DNA of 64,000 bases from Pikeienuella litoralis (lineage in GTDB: Bacteria; Pseudomonadota; Alphaproteobacteria; Rhodobacterales; Rhodobacteraceae). Where the stretch lies: NCBI RefSeq assembly GCF_037646705.1, contig NZ_JBBHER010000006.1, positions 1-64,000 on the forward strand, read 5' to 3'. Made by a program: the position numbers and the translations under genes. This document shows, piece after piece, positions 51,084 to 59,140 of this stretch (positions are counted from its first letter, which is position 1; every line of letters starts with the position of its first letter). The notes beneath the pieces are model-generated. The model searched no databases. It was not told the origin of the DNA and saw nothing but the letters and a program-made list of their open reading frames with translations.

Positions 51084-51653
51084 TCAGGCCGCAAGATTCT
51101 CGGGATCGATCCAGCCGATATTACCGTCATCGCGACGGAAAACAATGTTCAGGCGCCCGTGGGCGTCGTTGCGGAACATCAGGAAAGGGGCGTCCTCCAG
51201 CTCCATCCGCATCACCGCCTCGCCGACCGACAGAGAGAGCAGCTGCGCCTTCATCTCGGCGATCACGACGGGGTTGAGGCTCTCGGACTCCTCATCCTCG
51301 TCCCGAGCGCCGGCGAGGACGTAGGAGGCGGCCGGCGTCTTCTTCGACGCGGCGTCGCCGCGATGATGAATCAACCTGCGCTTGTATCGGCGGACCTGCT
51401 TCTCGATCTTTTCGGACAGGCCGTCGAAGGCGGCGTAGATCTCGGTCGCCTTGTTGGACGCCTTCGCGGTCAGGCCGCGCGCCAGCTTGACCACCGCGTC
51501 GGCGCGAAAGGTGTGGGCGTCGCGACTGAAGACGACTTCGGCGTCAAGAACCACATCGGCGTATTTCGAGACCGCCGCCGCAAGCTCCGCTTGCACATGT
51601 TCGCGCAATGCGTCGCCAACGTCGATCTGCTTGCCGGTGACCTGTATCCGCAT
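51084..51653 (-). CDS. hpf: Ribosome hibernation promoting factor, long form
   Basis: A 189-residue protein. The start at 51653 (MRIQVTGKQIDVGDAL) has GGAG upstream. Residues 1-100 form the S30AE ribosome-binding domain with basic helices (KQVRRYKRRL). After a linker, residues 130-189 form the C-terminal dimerisation domain with ETSMELEDAPFLMF-like sequence (MRMELEDAPFLMFRNDAHGRLNIVFRRDDG split across strands). Long HPF proteins pair two 70S ribosomes into inactive 100S particles in stationary phase. A good promoter (51697-51725) lies just upstream, so it is expressed apart from rpoN. Confidence 0.95.
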   Translation of the reverse strand: MRIQVTGKQIDVGDALREHVQAELAAAVSKYADVVLDAEVVFSRDAHTFRADAVVKLARGLTAKASNKATEIYAAFDGLSEKIEKQVRRYKRRLIHHRGDAASKKTPAASYVLAGARDEDEESESLNPVVIAEMKAQLLSLSVGEAVMRMELEDAPFLMFRNDAHGRLNIVFRRDDGNIGWIDPENLAA

Positions 51654-51696
51654 GCTCAACTCCGTATCCACAGCCCGGCTCCGCCGAGAGGCGCGG

Positions 51697-51725
51697 AACC
51701 TATGAGCGGGCCCATATCAAGTCAA
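51697..51725 (-). promoter_or_regulatory. Sigma-70-type promoter for hpf
   Basis: On the minus strand TTGACT (51725-51720) and TAGGTT (51702-51697) are separated by 17 bp. It lies 44 bp before the hpf start, in the gap between rpoN and hpf, and would give hpf and ptsN transcription independent of rpoN. Confidence 0.55.
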
Positions 51726-51759
51726 CCTGACGCTAACATGGCCGCTCGCGGGTGCGAAT

Positions 51760-53232
51760 TCAACGTCTAAGAGCCGCCGCCTTCATCCGCCTGCGCTGCG
51801 ACGAGCCGGGAATGTTCATCGCCTCGCGGTACTTTGCGACCGTCCGGCGCGCCACATCGACGCCGTCCTGTTTCAGGATCGTGGCGATCCGCTCATCGGA
51901 AAGCACGGCGGCGCAATCCTCCTGATCGATCAGGCGCTTGATTCTGTGCCGGACCGCGGCGGCGGAAACCGTGTCGCCGCCGGCGACGGCGGAGAGCCCC
52001 GCCGTGAAGAAGAATTTCATCTCGAACACGCCGCGCTCGCAGGAGAGAAACTTGTTCGCGGTCACACGACTCACGGTTGATTCGTGCATGCCGATCTCGT
52101 CCGCCACCTGCTTCAGCGTCATCGGCTCCATCCGGGCGACGCCGGTCTCGAAAAATCCGGCCTGGCGGCGGGCGATCTCCGTCGCCACCTTCAGGATGGT
52201 CTGCGCGCGTTGATCGAGCGCGCGGATCAGCCAGTCGGCGTCGCGCCGGCAGGCGGAGATGAACTCGCGGATCTCGACTTCGCCCGACGCGCCGACGCGG
52301 GCCAGATAGGCGGTGTCGAGCAGCACTTTCGGCATCGCTTCGGCGTTCACCTCCACCAGCCAGCCGCCGGGGGCGCTCCGGCGGACGAACACGTCCGGCA
52401 CCACCGCCTGCGCGACATCGACGGTGAAAGCGGCGCCGGGGCGCGGATCGAGCGCGCGAAGCTCCGCGATCATCTCGGCCAGATCCTCGTCATCGACGCC
52501 GCATATGGCGCGAAGCTGGGGCAGCCGGGCGGCCGCGAGCAGCGGGAGGTTCGCGACCAGCGCCTCCATCGCCGGATCGAACCGGTTCCGCTCCTTCAGC
52601 TGCAGCGCGAGGCATTCCTCCAGATTGCGCGCGCCGATCCCGGTCGGCTCACAGCTCTGCAGCAGCGCCACCGCCGCCGCCGCCAGCCCCGCGCGGGCGC
52701 CGAGGCGGGCCTCCAGCCGCGTCAGATCCGCGCGGAGATAGCCCGCCTCGTCCAGATCGTCGACGAGAAGCGACGCCAGAAGCCGCACCTCCCGCGGGGC
52801 CCCGCTGGTTCCGATCTGGGGCAGGAGATGATCGCGGAGCGTGACCGCGCCGCTCGCGGTCTCCTCGTAATTTCCGATCTGGTCGGCGCTCCCGGTCAGG
52901 CCCGGTCCGCCGCCGAGAGATGCGGCGCGCCGCATCTCCGTCTCGTCGAAGGCGTGTTCCTCCCGCGCGCCGAAAGACGGCTCGTCGGCGCCGTGGTCGC
53001 CCAGCGCGATCGTGTGATCCACGTCTTCACGCGCCGCGACCGACGCCTCCGGCGCGGCCGTCTCGCCGCCGCCGTCGTCGACGACCAGAACCGGGTTCCG
53101 TTCAAGCTCCTCCGCGATGAAGGCGGCTGCGTCGAGATGGGACATCTGCAGAAGACGGATCGCCTGCTGTAACCGGGGAGTCATCACCAGCTGCTGGCTT
53201 TGTCTGATTTCGAGACGCGGCCCGGCCTGCAT
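51760..53232 (-). CDS. rpoN: RNA polymerase sigma-54 factor
   Basis: A 490-residue sigma factor. Region I at the N-terminus has LEIRQSQQLVMTPRLQQAIRLLQMS, which contacts activators. An acidic linker spans about 60-110. The core-binding domain is at 120-300, and the DNA-binding domain at 350-490 has the helix-turn-helix LKQVADEIGMHESTVSRVTANKF and the RpoN box ARRTVAKYRE near 465. It directs transcription of nitrogen, flagellar or other activator-dependent genes. It lies between lptB and hpf, the usual order. Confidence 0.96.
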   Translation of the reverse strand: MQAGPRLEIRQSQQLVMTPRLQQAIRLLQMSHLDAAAFIAEELERNPVLVVDDGGGETAAPEASVAAREDVDHTIALGDHGADEPSFGAREEHAFDETEMRRAASLGGGPGLTGSADQIGNYEETASGAVTLRDHLLPQIGTSGAPREVRLLASLLVDDLDEAGYLRADLTRLEARLGARAGLAAAAVALLQSCEPTGIGARNLEECLALQLKERNRFDPAMEALVANLPLLAAARLPQLRAICGVDDEDLAEMIAELRALDPRPGAAFTVDVAQAVVPDVFVRRSAPGGWLVEVNAEAMPKVLLDTAYLARVGASGEVEIREFISACRRDADWLIRALDQRAQTILKVATEIARRQAGFFETGVARMEPMTLKQVADEIGMHESTVSRVTANKFLSCERGVFEMKFFFTAGLSAVAGGDTVSAAAVRHRIKRLIDQEDCAAVLSDERIATILKQDGVDVARRTVAKYREAMNIPGSSQRRRMKAAALRR

Positions 53233-53271
53233 CTCCAGCTCCCCTTTCCCGCACAGCGCCCCGAGGGGGCC

Positions 53272-54009
53272 TCAGATGCGGAACCCCTCGCCCAGATACA
53301 CCTGGCGCACCATCGGATCGCTGACGACCTCGTCAGGGTTTCCGGTCATCAGGACCTGACCGTCATGCAAGATGTATGCCCGGTCAATGATTTCGAGAGT
53401 GTCACGCACATTATGATCGGTGATCAAGACCCCGATGCCGCGATCTTTAAGATGTTTGACCAGAGTTCGGATATCGGCCACCGAGATCGGATCGACGCCG
53501 GCGAAAGGCTCGTCCAGCAGCACGAAGGAGGGATCGCTCGCGAGGCAGCGCGCGATCTCCACCCGCCGCCGCTCGCCGCCGGAAAGCGACGTCGCCGAGG
53601 CGTGGCGAAGGCGCTCCACCGAAAACTCCTCGAGGAGCGCGTCCAGCCGGGCGCGCCGCTCCTCGCGGCTCCGGACCGTAAGTTCGAGCACCGCGAGGAT
53701 GTTCTTTTCCACCGTAAGCCCGCGAAATATCGACGCTTCCTGAGGGAGGTAGCCAAGGCCGAGGCGCGCGCGGCGATACATCGGCATGCGCGTGACCGTC
53801 TCTCCGTCGATCTCGATCCTGCCGCTATCCGGGGTCACCAGCCCGGTGACCATATAGAAAACCGTGGTCTTGCCGGCGCCGTTCGGCCCGAGAAGCCCGA
53901 CCACTTCGCCGCGCATCAGGTCAAGGTCGACGCCGCGCACCACCTGCCGGCCGCCATATGATTTCGTGAGCCCTCTTACGATCAGCCCGGCTCCCTCGGG
54001 GTCGGTCAT
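53272..54009 (-). CDS. lptB: LPS export ABC transporter ATP-binding protein LptB
   Basis: A 245-residue ATPase that powers lipopolysaccharide extraction from the inner membrane. It has Walker A LGPNGAGKTTVFY, the LptB-type GLGYLPQEASIFRGLTVEKNI, signature SLSGGERRRVEIARCLA, Walker B FVLLDEPFAGVDPI and H-loop TDHNVRDTL. The ATG at 54009 is used; a TTG at 54018 overlapping the lptA stop is also in frame. Its partners LptA and LptC are encoded immediately upstream, while LptF/LptG are not in the window. Confidence 0.96.
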   Translation of the reverse strand: MTDPEGAGLIVRGLTKSYGGRQVVRGVDLDLMRGEVVGLLGPNGAGKTTVFYMVTGLVTPDSGRIEIDGETVTRMPMYRRARLGLGYLPQEASIFRGLTVEKNILAVLELTVRSREERRARLDALLEEFSVERLRHASATSLSGGERRRVEIARCLASDPSFVLLDEPFAGVDPISVADIRTLVKHLKDRGIGVLITDHNVRDTLEIIDRAYILHDGQVLMTGNPDEVVSDPMVRQVYLGEGFRI

Positions 54010-54014
54010 CCGCG

Positions 54015-54530
54015 TCAATCCGCCGCCTTCGGGGACGGCTCGAACACGCTCTTGACCCGTCCGCCGCCGCCGCCGACGCGCCCTTCGCCGGAATTCAGGT
54101 CGATCGAGAGCGTCTCCCCCCTCACCACATTGCCGCCCTGGGTCAGCGTCACGCCGCCGGTCATCCGGATCGTGCCCGCCGCGACGTCATATTCCGCGAA
54201 ATCGCCGGCGGCGGTTTCGGCCTCGTTGGCGAGGAACACATCGCCCCGCGCTTCGAGCCGGCGGATCTGGCCGGAGCCGGCGCCGCCGTCGCCATAGTTC
54301 ACCGTCAGCTCATCCGCCGTCAGGCGAAGCGTCCCCTGCCCCGCGACGACGTCGCCCCTGAAGATGGCGATCTTCTCGCCCTCCCTCACTTCGAGACTGT
54401 CGGCCGCGATTTCGATCGGCTGGGTCCGGTCGTGCCGGAACCCGCCGAACGGGCTGGCGGCCTGCGCCAGCGCCTGCCCGGCGACGAGAACAAGGGCGAG
54501 CGCCGCCCCGCGCGTGAGCATCATCCTCAT
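54015..54530 (-). CDS. lptA: LPS transport periplasmic protein LptA
   Basis: A 171-residue protein with a signal peptide at 1-22 (ending ALAQ). The OstA/LptA beta-jellyroll is visible as repeated short strands: PIEIAADSLEVREGEKIAIFRGDVVAGQGTLRLTADELTVNY and IRRLEARGDVFLANEAETAAGDFAEYDVAAGTIRMTGGVTLTQGG. These form the bridge that carries LPS across the periplasm to LptDE. It ends in a Gly-rich stretch and a Pro/Lys tail. It lies between lptC and lptB in a tight cluster. Confidence 0.93.
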   Translation of the reverse strand: MRMMLTRGAALALVLVAGQALAQAASPFGGFRHDRTQPIEIAADSLEVREGEKIAIFRGDVVAGQGTLRLTADELTVNYGDGGAGSGQIRRLEARGDVFLANEAETAAGDFAEYDVAAGTIRMTGGVTLTQGGNVVRGETLSIDLNSGEGRVGGGGGRVKSVFEPSPKAAD

Positions 54531-54542
54531 GTCGATCGTCTC

Positions 54543-55175
54543 CTAGCCCCCCTGGCCCGCCATATTCGGCGCTTCTATCCTGACCTTAACCCGGTTTTCG
54601 AACCAGATGTAGGCGCCCTCGCCCGCCGTCGGCGCCCTGACGACGCGCATGTCATCGGCCGTGATGACGCCGAGGGCGTTTTTCGCGACCACATCGCCCG
54701 ACGCCGTTATCGTTTCCGATTCCGGGTCGAAAACGGCGCTGGCCGCCTTGACGTCGTATCCGTCGGAGCTTTTCAGCCATACGCCGCCGGAAAGCGACAC
54801 CCGCTTGCTCTGCGGAGTGAGCACGCCGGCCTGCGCGCCGATCGTCACCACGCGCCCGTCAACGAGGCTGATCTCCCCCTGCACTTCGGACAGATCCACC
54901 CGGCTGGGGCGCGGCCCGTCAGGGAGGGCCCAGTCGGCCGTGACGGTGAAAGGTTCGCCCCGGCTCGTCTCGCCGGTGAAGCGCGGGTTGGTCAGGCGCA
55001 GGCCGTCGTCCAGCGCCGCCAGATCGACGCCGTCGAAGCTGATTCCCGGGCCGAAGCGCGCGCTGTTGAACACGAAGAGCGAGGCGAAAACCCCAAGCGC
55101 GATGAGCGGCAGGCCGATCTTCAGCGCGCGGACGAGAAATCCGCGGCGTCGTTCGGCCCCGCTCCGCCGGGTCAC
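54543..55175 (-). CDS. lptC: LPS export system protein LptC
   Basis: A 210-residue bitopic inner-membrane protein. A basic N-terminus (about 1-18) precedes one hydrophobic helix at about 22-44 (FLVRALKIGLPLIALGVFASLFVF). The rest is the periplasmic beta-jellyroll, with SGGVWLKSSDGYDVKAASAVFDPESETITASGDVVAKNALG typical of the LptC/YrbK domain. It passes LPS from LptBFG to LptA. Its start overlaps the kdsD stop codon by 4 bp. Confidence 0.93.
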   Translation of the reverse strand: MTRRSGAERRRGFLVRALKIGLPLIALGVFASLFVFNSARFGPGISFDGVDLAALDDGLRLTNPRFTGETSRGEPFTVTADWALPDGPRPSRVDLSEVQGEISLVDGRVVTIGAQAGVLTPQSKRVSLSGGVWLKSSDGYDVKAASAVFDPESETITASGDVVAKNALGVITADDMRVVRAPTAGEGAYIWFENRVKVRIEAPNMAGQGG

Positions 55176-56218
55176 GACACGCCGGCCCTGAGAGCGTCAT
55201 GCATGTGAATGATCCCGAGCGGCGCGCCGGTCTCGTCATCGGGCGCGACGACGAAGAGACAGGTCGTCGGCCGCTCCGGATCGTTCATCCGGCCAAGCGC
55301 CGCGCTGACCAGCGCGTCGGGCGCGATCGTCGCGGGGTTCCGGGTCGCCACGTCGCCCGCCGTGCTCTGGAGCAGGCGGCCCATGTTGCGCCTGAGATCG
55401 CCGTCGGTGATGATGCCGATCAGCCGCCCGGCCTTGTCGACCACGCCGGCGACGCCGAACCCCTTCGAGGTCATCTCGATCAGGGTCTCGCTCATCGAAA
55501 GGTCGGGCCCGACAAGCGGCGCCTCCCCGCCCCGGTGCATGATCTCCGAGACCTTGACCAGACGGGCGCCGAGCGCGCCGCCGGGGTGAAACTCCCGGAA
55601 ATCCTCCGACGTGAAGCCGCGCCGCTCCATCAGCGCCATCGCCAGCGCGTCGCCCAGCGCCATGGTCAGCGTGGTCGAGGTGGTGGGCGCGAGTCCGGCC
55701 GGGCAGGCCTCCTCCGCCCGCGGCAGGAGAAGCGCGACGTCCGCCGCTTTCAGAAGCGTGCTCTGGGCGCGGCTGGCGACCCCGATCAGCGGGATCCGGT
55801 TCCGCGCGCAATAGCTGATCACCGGCGCCAGCTCCGCGGTCTCCCCCGAATTCGACAGCACGAGCGCCGCGTCCCTCCGGGTCAGCATCCCGAGATCGCC
55901 ATGCGCCGCCTCCGAGGCGTGGAGGAACTGCGCCGGCGCGCCGGTGGAGGCGAAGGTCGCCGCCACCTTCCGCGCGACATGGCCGGATTTTCCGATCCCG
56001 CAGACGACGATCCGGCCGGGAACCGTGGAGAGAATCTCCACCGCGTCGGCGAAGGCGTCATCGAGGCTCAGGGCGAAAGCGGAGAGCGCGGCGCCCTCCA
56101 GCGCCAGCACCCGCCGCCCGGCGGCGATGGCGGCGGCGCGGCCCGGATCGGCCTCATCCGCGCCCGTTTCGGCGAGAGTCTGTTCGGCGTGCTCGGTCAT
56201 GTCCGCATCATCATGCAT
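55172..56218 (-). CDS. kdsD: Arabinose-5-phosphate isomerase (KdsD/KpsF family)
   Basis: A 348-residue sugar isomerase that interconverts ribulose-5-phosphate and arabinose-5-phosphate, the Kdo precursor of LPS. The SIS domain (about 40-180) has VCGIGKSGHVARKVAATFASTGAPAQFLHASEAAHGDLG and PTTSTTLTMALGDALAMALMERRGF. Two CBS domains follow (about 225-345) with ITDGDLRRNM. The ATG at 56218 overlaps the rnd stop; an ATG at 56200 is an alternative. It leads directly into lptC, joining Kdo supply with LPS export. Confidence 0.94.
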   Translation of the reverse strand: MHDDADMTEHAEQTLAETGADEADPGRAAAIAAGRRVLALEGAALSAFALSLDDAFADAVEILSTVPGRIVVCGIGKSGHVARKVAATFASTGAPAQFLHASEAAHGDLGMLTRRDAALVLSNSGETAELAPVISYCARNRIPLIGVASRAQSTLLKAADVALLLPRAEEACPAGLAPTTSTTLTMALGDALAMALMERRGFTSEDFREFHPGGALGARLVKVSEIMHRGGEAPLVGPDLSMSETLIEMTSKGFGVAGVVDKAGRLIGIITDGDLRRNMGRLLQSTAGDVATRNPATIAPDALVSAALGRMNDPERPTTCLFVVAPDDETGAPLGIIHMHDALRAGVS

Positions 56219-56825
56219 GTGAAAAGATGTCGATCTCGTCCCAGCCGGCGAGGTCCAGCGCGGCGCGGTCGGGGAGATAGCCGAACGCGGCCTCCGCCAG
56301 CTCGCTCCGGCCCTCCCGCGCGAGACGGCGCGCGAGCTCATCCTTCAGCCGATGGAGATAAAGAACGTCCGACGCCGCGTATTCCTGCTGCGCCGCGCTC
56401 AACGAATCGGCGCCCCAATCGCTGGATTGCTGCTGTTTCGAGAGGTCGACGCCGAGAAGCTCCTGCGTCAGCGCCTTCAGGCCATGGCGGTCGGTGTAGG
56501 TGCGCGCCAGCTTCGAGGCGATCTTGGTGCACCAGACCGGCCGCGCCAGCACGCCGAACCGATGCGCCATCACCGCGATGTCGAACCGGCCGAAATGGAA
56601 GAGCTTCAGAACGTCCGGATCCGCCAGCAAGGCGGCCAGCCGCGGCGCCGGCGCGCCGGCGGCGCCGATTCTGACCAGATGCGCGTCGCCGTCGCCGGCG
56701 GAAAGCTGCACGAGGCAGAGCCGGTCGCGATGCGGCTGAAGGCCCATCGTCTCCGTGTCGATCGCGACGACCGCGCCAAGGTCGAGCCCTTCGGGCAGAT
56801 CGTCTTCATGCAGGTGGATCGTCAT
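56211..56825 (-). CDS. rnd: Ribonuclease D-like 3'-5' exonuclease (short form)
   Basis: A 204-residue DEDDy exonuclease. The start at 56825 (MTIHLHEDDLPEG) is chosen over a longer arginine-rich extension. Exo I is VVAIDTETMGL, Exo II is KLFHFGRFDIAVM, and Exo III is YAASDVLYLHRLKDEL with the catalytic Tyr and Asp. The HRDC domains of Escherichia coli RNase D are missing, so this is the short alphaproteobacterial form that trims RNA 3' ends. It heads the minus-strand LPS/rpoN series. Confidence 0.9.
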   Translation of the reverse strand: MTIHLHEDDLPEGLDLGAVVAIDTETMGLQPHRDRLCLVQLSAGDGDAHLVRIGAAGAPAPRLAALLADPDVLKLFHFGRFDIAVMAHRFGVLARPVWCTKIASKLARTYTDRHGLKALTQELLGVDLSKQQQSSDWGADSLSAAQQEYAASDVLYLHRLKDELARRLAREGRSELAEAAFGYLPDRAALDLAGWDEIDIFSHA

Positions 56826-56944
56826 TCGGCCGGTCTCCGTCAGTCTCCATCGGCGGGGTGGCCCCGCAACCGCGCTTCTAGCGCCGGATGCGGCGGCGGC
56901 GCAACGGGAGAACCCGCGCAACGTGCGGTGGAAAGCGGCGATCA

Positions 56945-56960
56945 TTAAACCTTCGTTAAC
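56945..56960 (+). promoter_or_regulatory. CtrA site upstream of radC
   Basis: TTAA (56945-56948), seven bases, then TTAAC (56956-56960) is a perfect CtrA full site. It lies 55 bp before the preferred radC GTG at 57015 and 120 bp from the divergent rnd start. RadC/ComM-type genes and dprA belong to the CtrA competence regulon in Rhodobacterales, which fits. Confidence 0.65.
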
Positions 56961-57014
56961 GCGCGGATGCGATCATTTCGACTCAAATCTAGCGGAACGA
57001 CTGCGGAGCGGCGT

Positions 57015-57851
57015 GTGTTCGGACGATGGAGAAAACCGGAGAGGCCGGTCGCCGCCGGCTTCAGCGAACAGGCGCTCCGCGATCTCGAGGCGCTGGAGGC
57101 GCGCACGCCGCCGCCCGAAATCTATGAACGGATTCAGGGCGAGGCGGCCCGGCCCAGCGGCGGGCCGCCGCCCGGCAAGCGCCCGCATTACTGGGGCCAC
57201 CGGGAGCGGCTGCGCCAGCGCTTCCTGAAAAGCGCCGGAGTGGGGCAGCCGGATTACGAGATCCTGGAGTTGATCCTCTTCAACGCAATCTCGCGCATCG
57301 ACGTGAAGCCGCTGGCGAAACAGCTTCTTGCCGAGTTCGGCGACCTGAACGGCGTGATCTCCGCCCCCGCGCCCCGGCTCCTACGCATGGAAGGCGTCAC
57401 GGAAAAGGTCGTGATCCAGTTCCGGCTGGCGGAGGCCGTCGCCGCGCGGCTGGCGCGCGCGAAGGTGATCGACCGGTCGGTGATCGCCTCCTGGGCGGAG
57501 CTGATGACCTATTGCAAGACCGTCATGGCGCATCGGGAGATCGAGCAGTTCCGGGTGCTGTTCCTCGACCGGAAAAACGTGCTGATCGCCGATGAGGAGC
57601 AGGCGCGCGGCACCGTCGACCATGTGCCGGTCTACCCGCGCGAGGTGGCGAAACGCGCGCTGGAGGTGAACGCCAGCGCGATCATCCTGCTGCACAACCA
57701 TCCCTCGGGCGATCCGACGCCGAGCGGCGTGGATGTCGAGATGACGGAGCGGATCTGCGCGGCCTGCGAGGCGGTCGGCGTCACGGTCCACGACCATGTC
57801 GTCATCGGCAAGGAGACCGACGCCTCGTTCCGGGAGCTGGGCCTGCTCTGA
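57015..57851 (+). CDS. radC: RadC family (JAB/MPN domain) protein
   Basis: A 278-residue protein when started at the GTG at 57015, which has GGAG 7 bases upstream. An ATG at 56967 is in frame but lies only 7 bp from the CtrA site, where the RNA would hardly have begun. The N-terminal helix-hairpin-helix region (about 65-135) has LEGVTEKV-like sequence (RMEGVTEKVVIQFRLAEAVAARL). The JAMM metal site is HNHPSGDPTPSGVD with an upstream Glu and downstream Asp. RadC is upregulated in competence; its biochemical role is unresolved. Confidence 0.92.
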   Translation: MFGRWRKPERPVAAGFSEQALRDLEALEARTPPPEIYERIQGEAARPSGGPPPGKRPHYWGHRERLRQRFLKSAGVGQPDYEILELILFNAISRIDVKPLAKQLLAEFGDLNGVISAPAPRLLRMEGVTEKVVIQFRLAEAVAARLARAKVIDRSVIASWAELMTYCKTVMAHREIEQFRVLFLDRKNVLIADEEQARGTVDHVPVYPREVAKRALEVNASAIILLHNHPSGDPTPSGVDVEMTERICAACEAVGVTVHDHVVIGKETDASFRELGLL

Positions 57852-58465
57852 GCCGGCGGCGCGGAAACCCGCCCGGCCACCTCGCCGCCCCCGCGCGGAT
57901 CGACGGGTCGCCGCACACGCATCGGCAGACGATCGAGGCCAAGGCCGGAGTGCTTGAGGAGATCGTTGGGCGCCCCTTCAACCACACGCCATAGACGATC
58001 ACCGGCGCGCGCTATGGCAAACCGTCGTTCGATGCGCTCCAACCAGTTGTGAGAGCGGCTATTTAGCCAATCACTCGACGAAGTTCAATATCGCATTCTA
58101 AGTGAAGCCGAAGAAAGCAAGAATAGCCCCATTCGAGTGGATGTCGGCAACTATTCGGCGAGGTTAGAAGGCGTTCGCAAACTATCACGACTATGATATC
58201 CGGCGAAGGTCCCGAGACGATCGGTACTTCATCGTGAAAGTGAATTGGTCCCAAAGTCGGACTTCTCCGATATCTTAGATGGGCATTTGATTTTTAATCA
58301 AAAGCAAAATTCTTTATTGAAGCGCATGTCGACTTCCGGCAAGCGAATTTTTCGCACGACACCCGATTCCGACTGTCACATGGAGATCCCGGAAGGCACC
58401 GCGACAATGCAAATCCCAAATTGAGCGCTGGAAATTTCATTCTCAATACAGAAGGAGTATAAAAA
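57852..58465. other. 614-bp low-GC region after radC with a coding remnant, no intact gene
   Basis: GC-rich sequence fades after about 58060. For example, 58261-58320 holds only 17 G or C in 60 bases, by direct count. A stop-interrupted frame occupies 57899-58066 and is listed separately. No tRNA, integrase or insertion-sequence ends were seen. It marks the junction between the conserved chromosomal block and the hydantoinase-type locus. Confidence 0.6.
57899..58066 (+). pseudogene. Possible coding remnant interrupted by an in-frame TAG
   Basis: One frame reads IDGSPHTHRQTIEAKAGVL..EEIVGRPFNHTP, then a TAG at 57992-57994, then TITGARYGKPSFDALQPVVRAAI to a TAG at 58064-58066. Both parts look protein-like in residue use and stay in the same frame. 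There is no start codon or ribosome site. I do not recognise the family. It may be the 3' end of a gene lost when the adjacent segment was inserted or deleted. Confidence 0.3.
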
Positions 58466-58855
58466 TTATCCCGAGGACACCCCCCTTTTTATACTTTTGA
58501 TAAAGGCAGAAAAGCTACCGAATTTGGTTATATCCAAAGAACCCGAAGGAAGAGCAGCCAGTGTTGAGACTGCAGATACAACCAAACGACCGTCCGACAG
58601 ATTGATTGATTTTTGCTCCACACCTTTAGGCTCGGCGAGCAATAATGCCTCATTATCTTCAGCAGAAAGCTCGCACAACTCGCCTGAAATAGCCGCCCCG
58701 CCCTCGGGTTCTTCTACCAATGCGGCGAATCGTCGATCGATGCTGAAAAGACGATACATAGGCACCGTGACTGCCGGACGAATGAACGTCAACCCAAACG
58801 CGCTTTGATCACCGCAGATTTCTCGGAGACCACTGCCTATTACAAAGATCATCAT
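58466..58855 (-). CDS. Free-standing allophanate hydrolase C-terminal domain-like protein
   Basis: A 129-residue protein. Its core EEPEGGAAISGELCELSAEDNEALL, SINLSDGRLVVSAV and ITKFGSFSAFI resembles the C-terminal domain of AtzF-type allophanate hydrolases (VAEGGAAIEVEVWELP, IELEDG, ITHFGGWRAYL), which sits after the amidase domain and takes part in the final hydrolysis step. Here the amidase part is absent. The start MMIFVIGSGLRE resembles stand-alone members. The ribosome site is weak. It lies near a hydantoinase gene, which fits urea- or ureide-type chemistry. Base composition is lower in GC than the rest of the window. Confidence 0.68.
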   Translation of the reverse strand: MMIFVIGSGLREICGDQSAFGLTFIRPAVTVPMYRLFSIDRRFAALVEEPEGGAAISGELCELSAEDNEALLLAEPKGVEQKSINLSDGRLVVSAVSTLAALPSGSLDITKFGSFSAFIKSIKRGVSSG

Positions 58856-59140
58856 ATCTTCATGGCCCTATAGCTTTGCAAGAATCAACATCGCGACTAT
58901 CCATCAAAATTTGTCCCCCATACTGCGCTAGACGCCCATTTTGGGGCGCGGAATTGGCGTGTAGCCTCATCGAATCGTTCAAACTAGCGCATTCCACCAT
59001 TTCACGACCGAACTGAAAACCATTCTCCCGTCGGTGATGATGTATGGCCGACTTTTACCGGCGTTGCGACGAGCTGATGCTCGGCGTCCGGTAAGCGCGG
59101 AGATGACGGCAATCTCGGGGCGGCTGGCGCACCCCATCAT

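Noticed and set aside
58063..58254. Minus-strand frame of 63 codons in the low-GC stretch
   Set aside because: No ribosome site, no recognisable features, and overlap with the coding remnant region; not supported.
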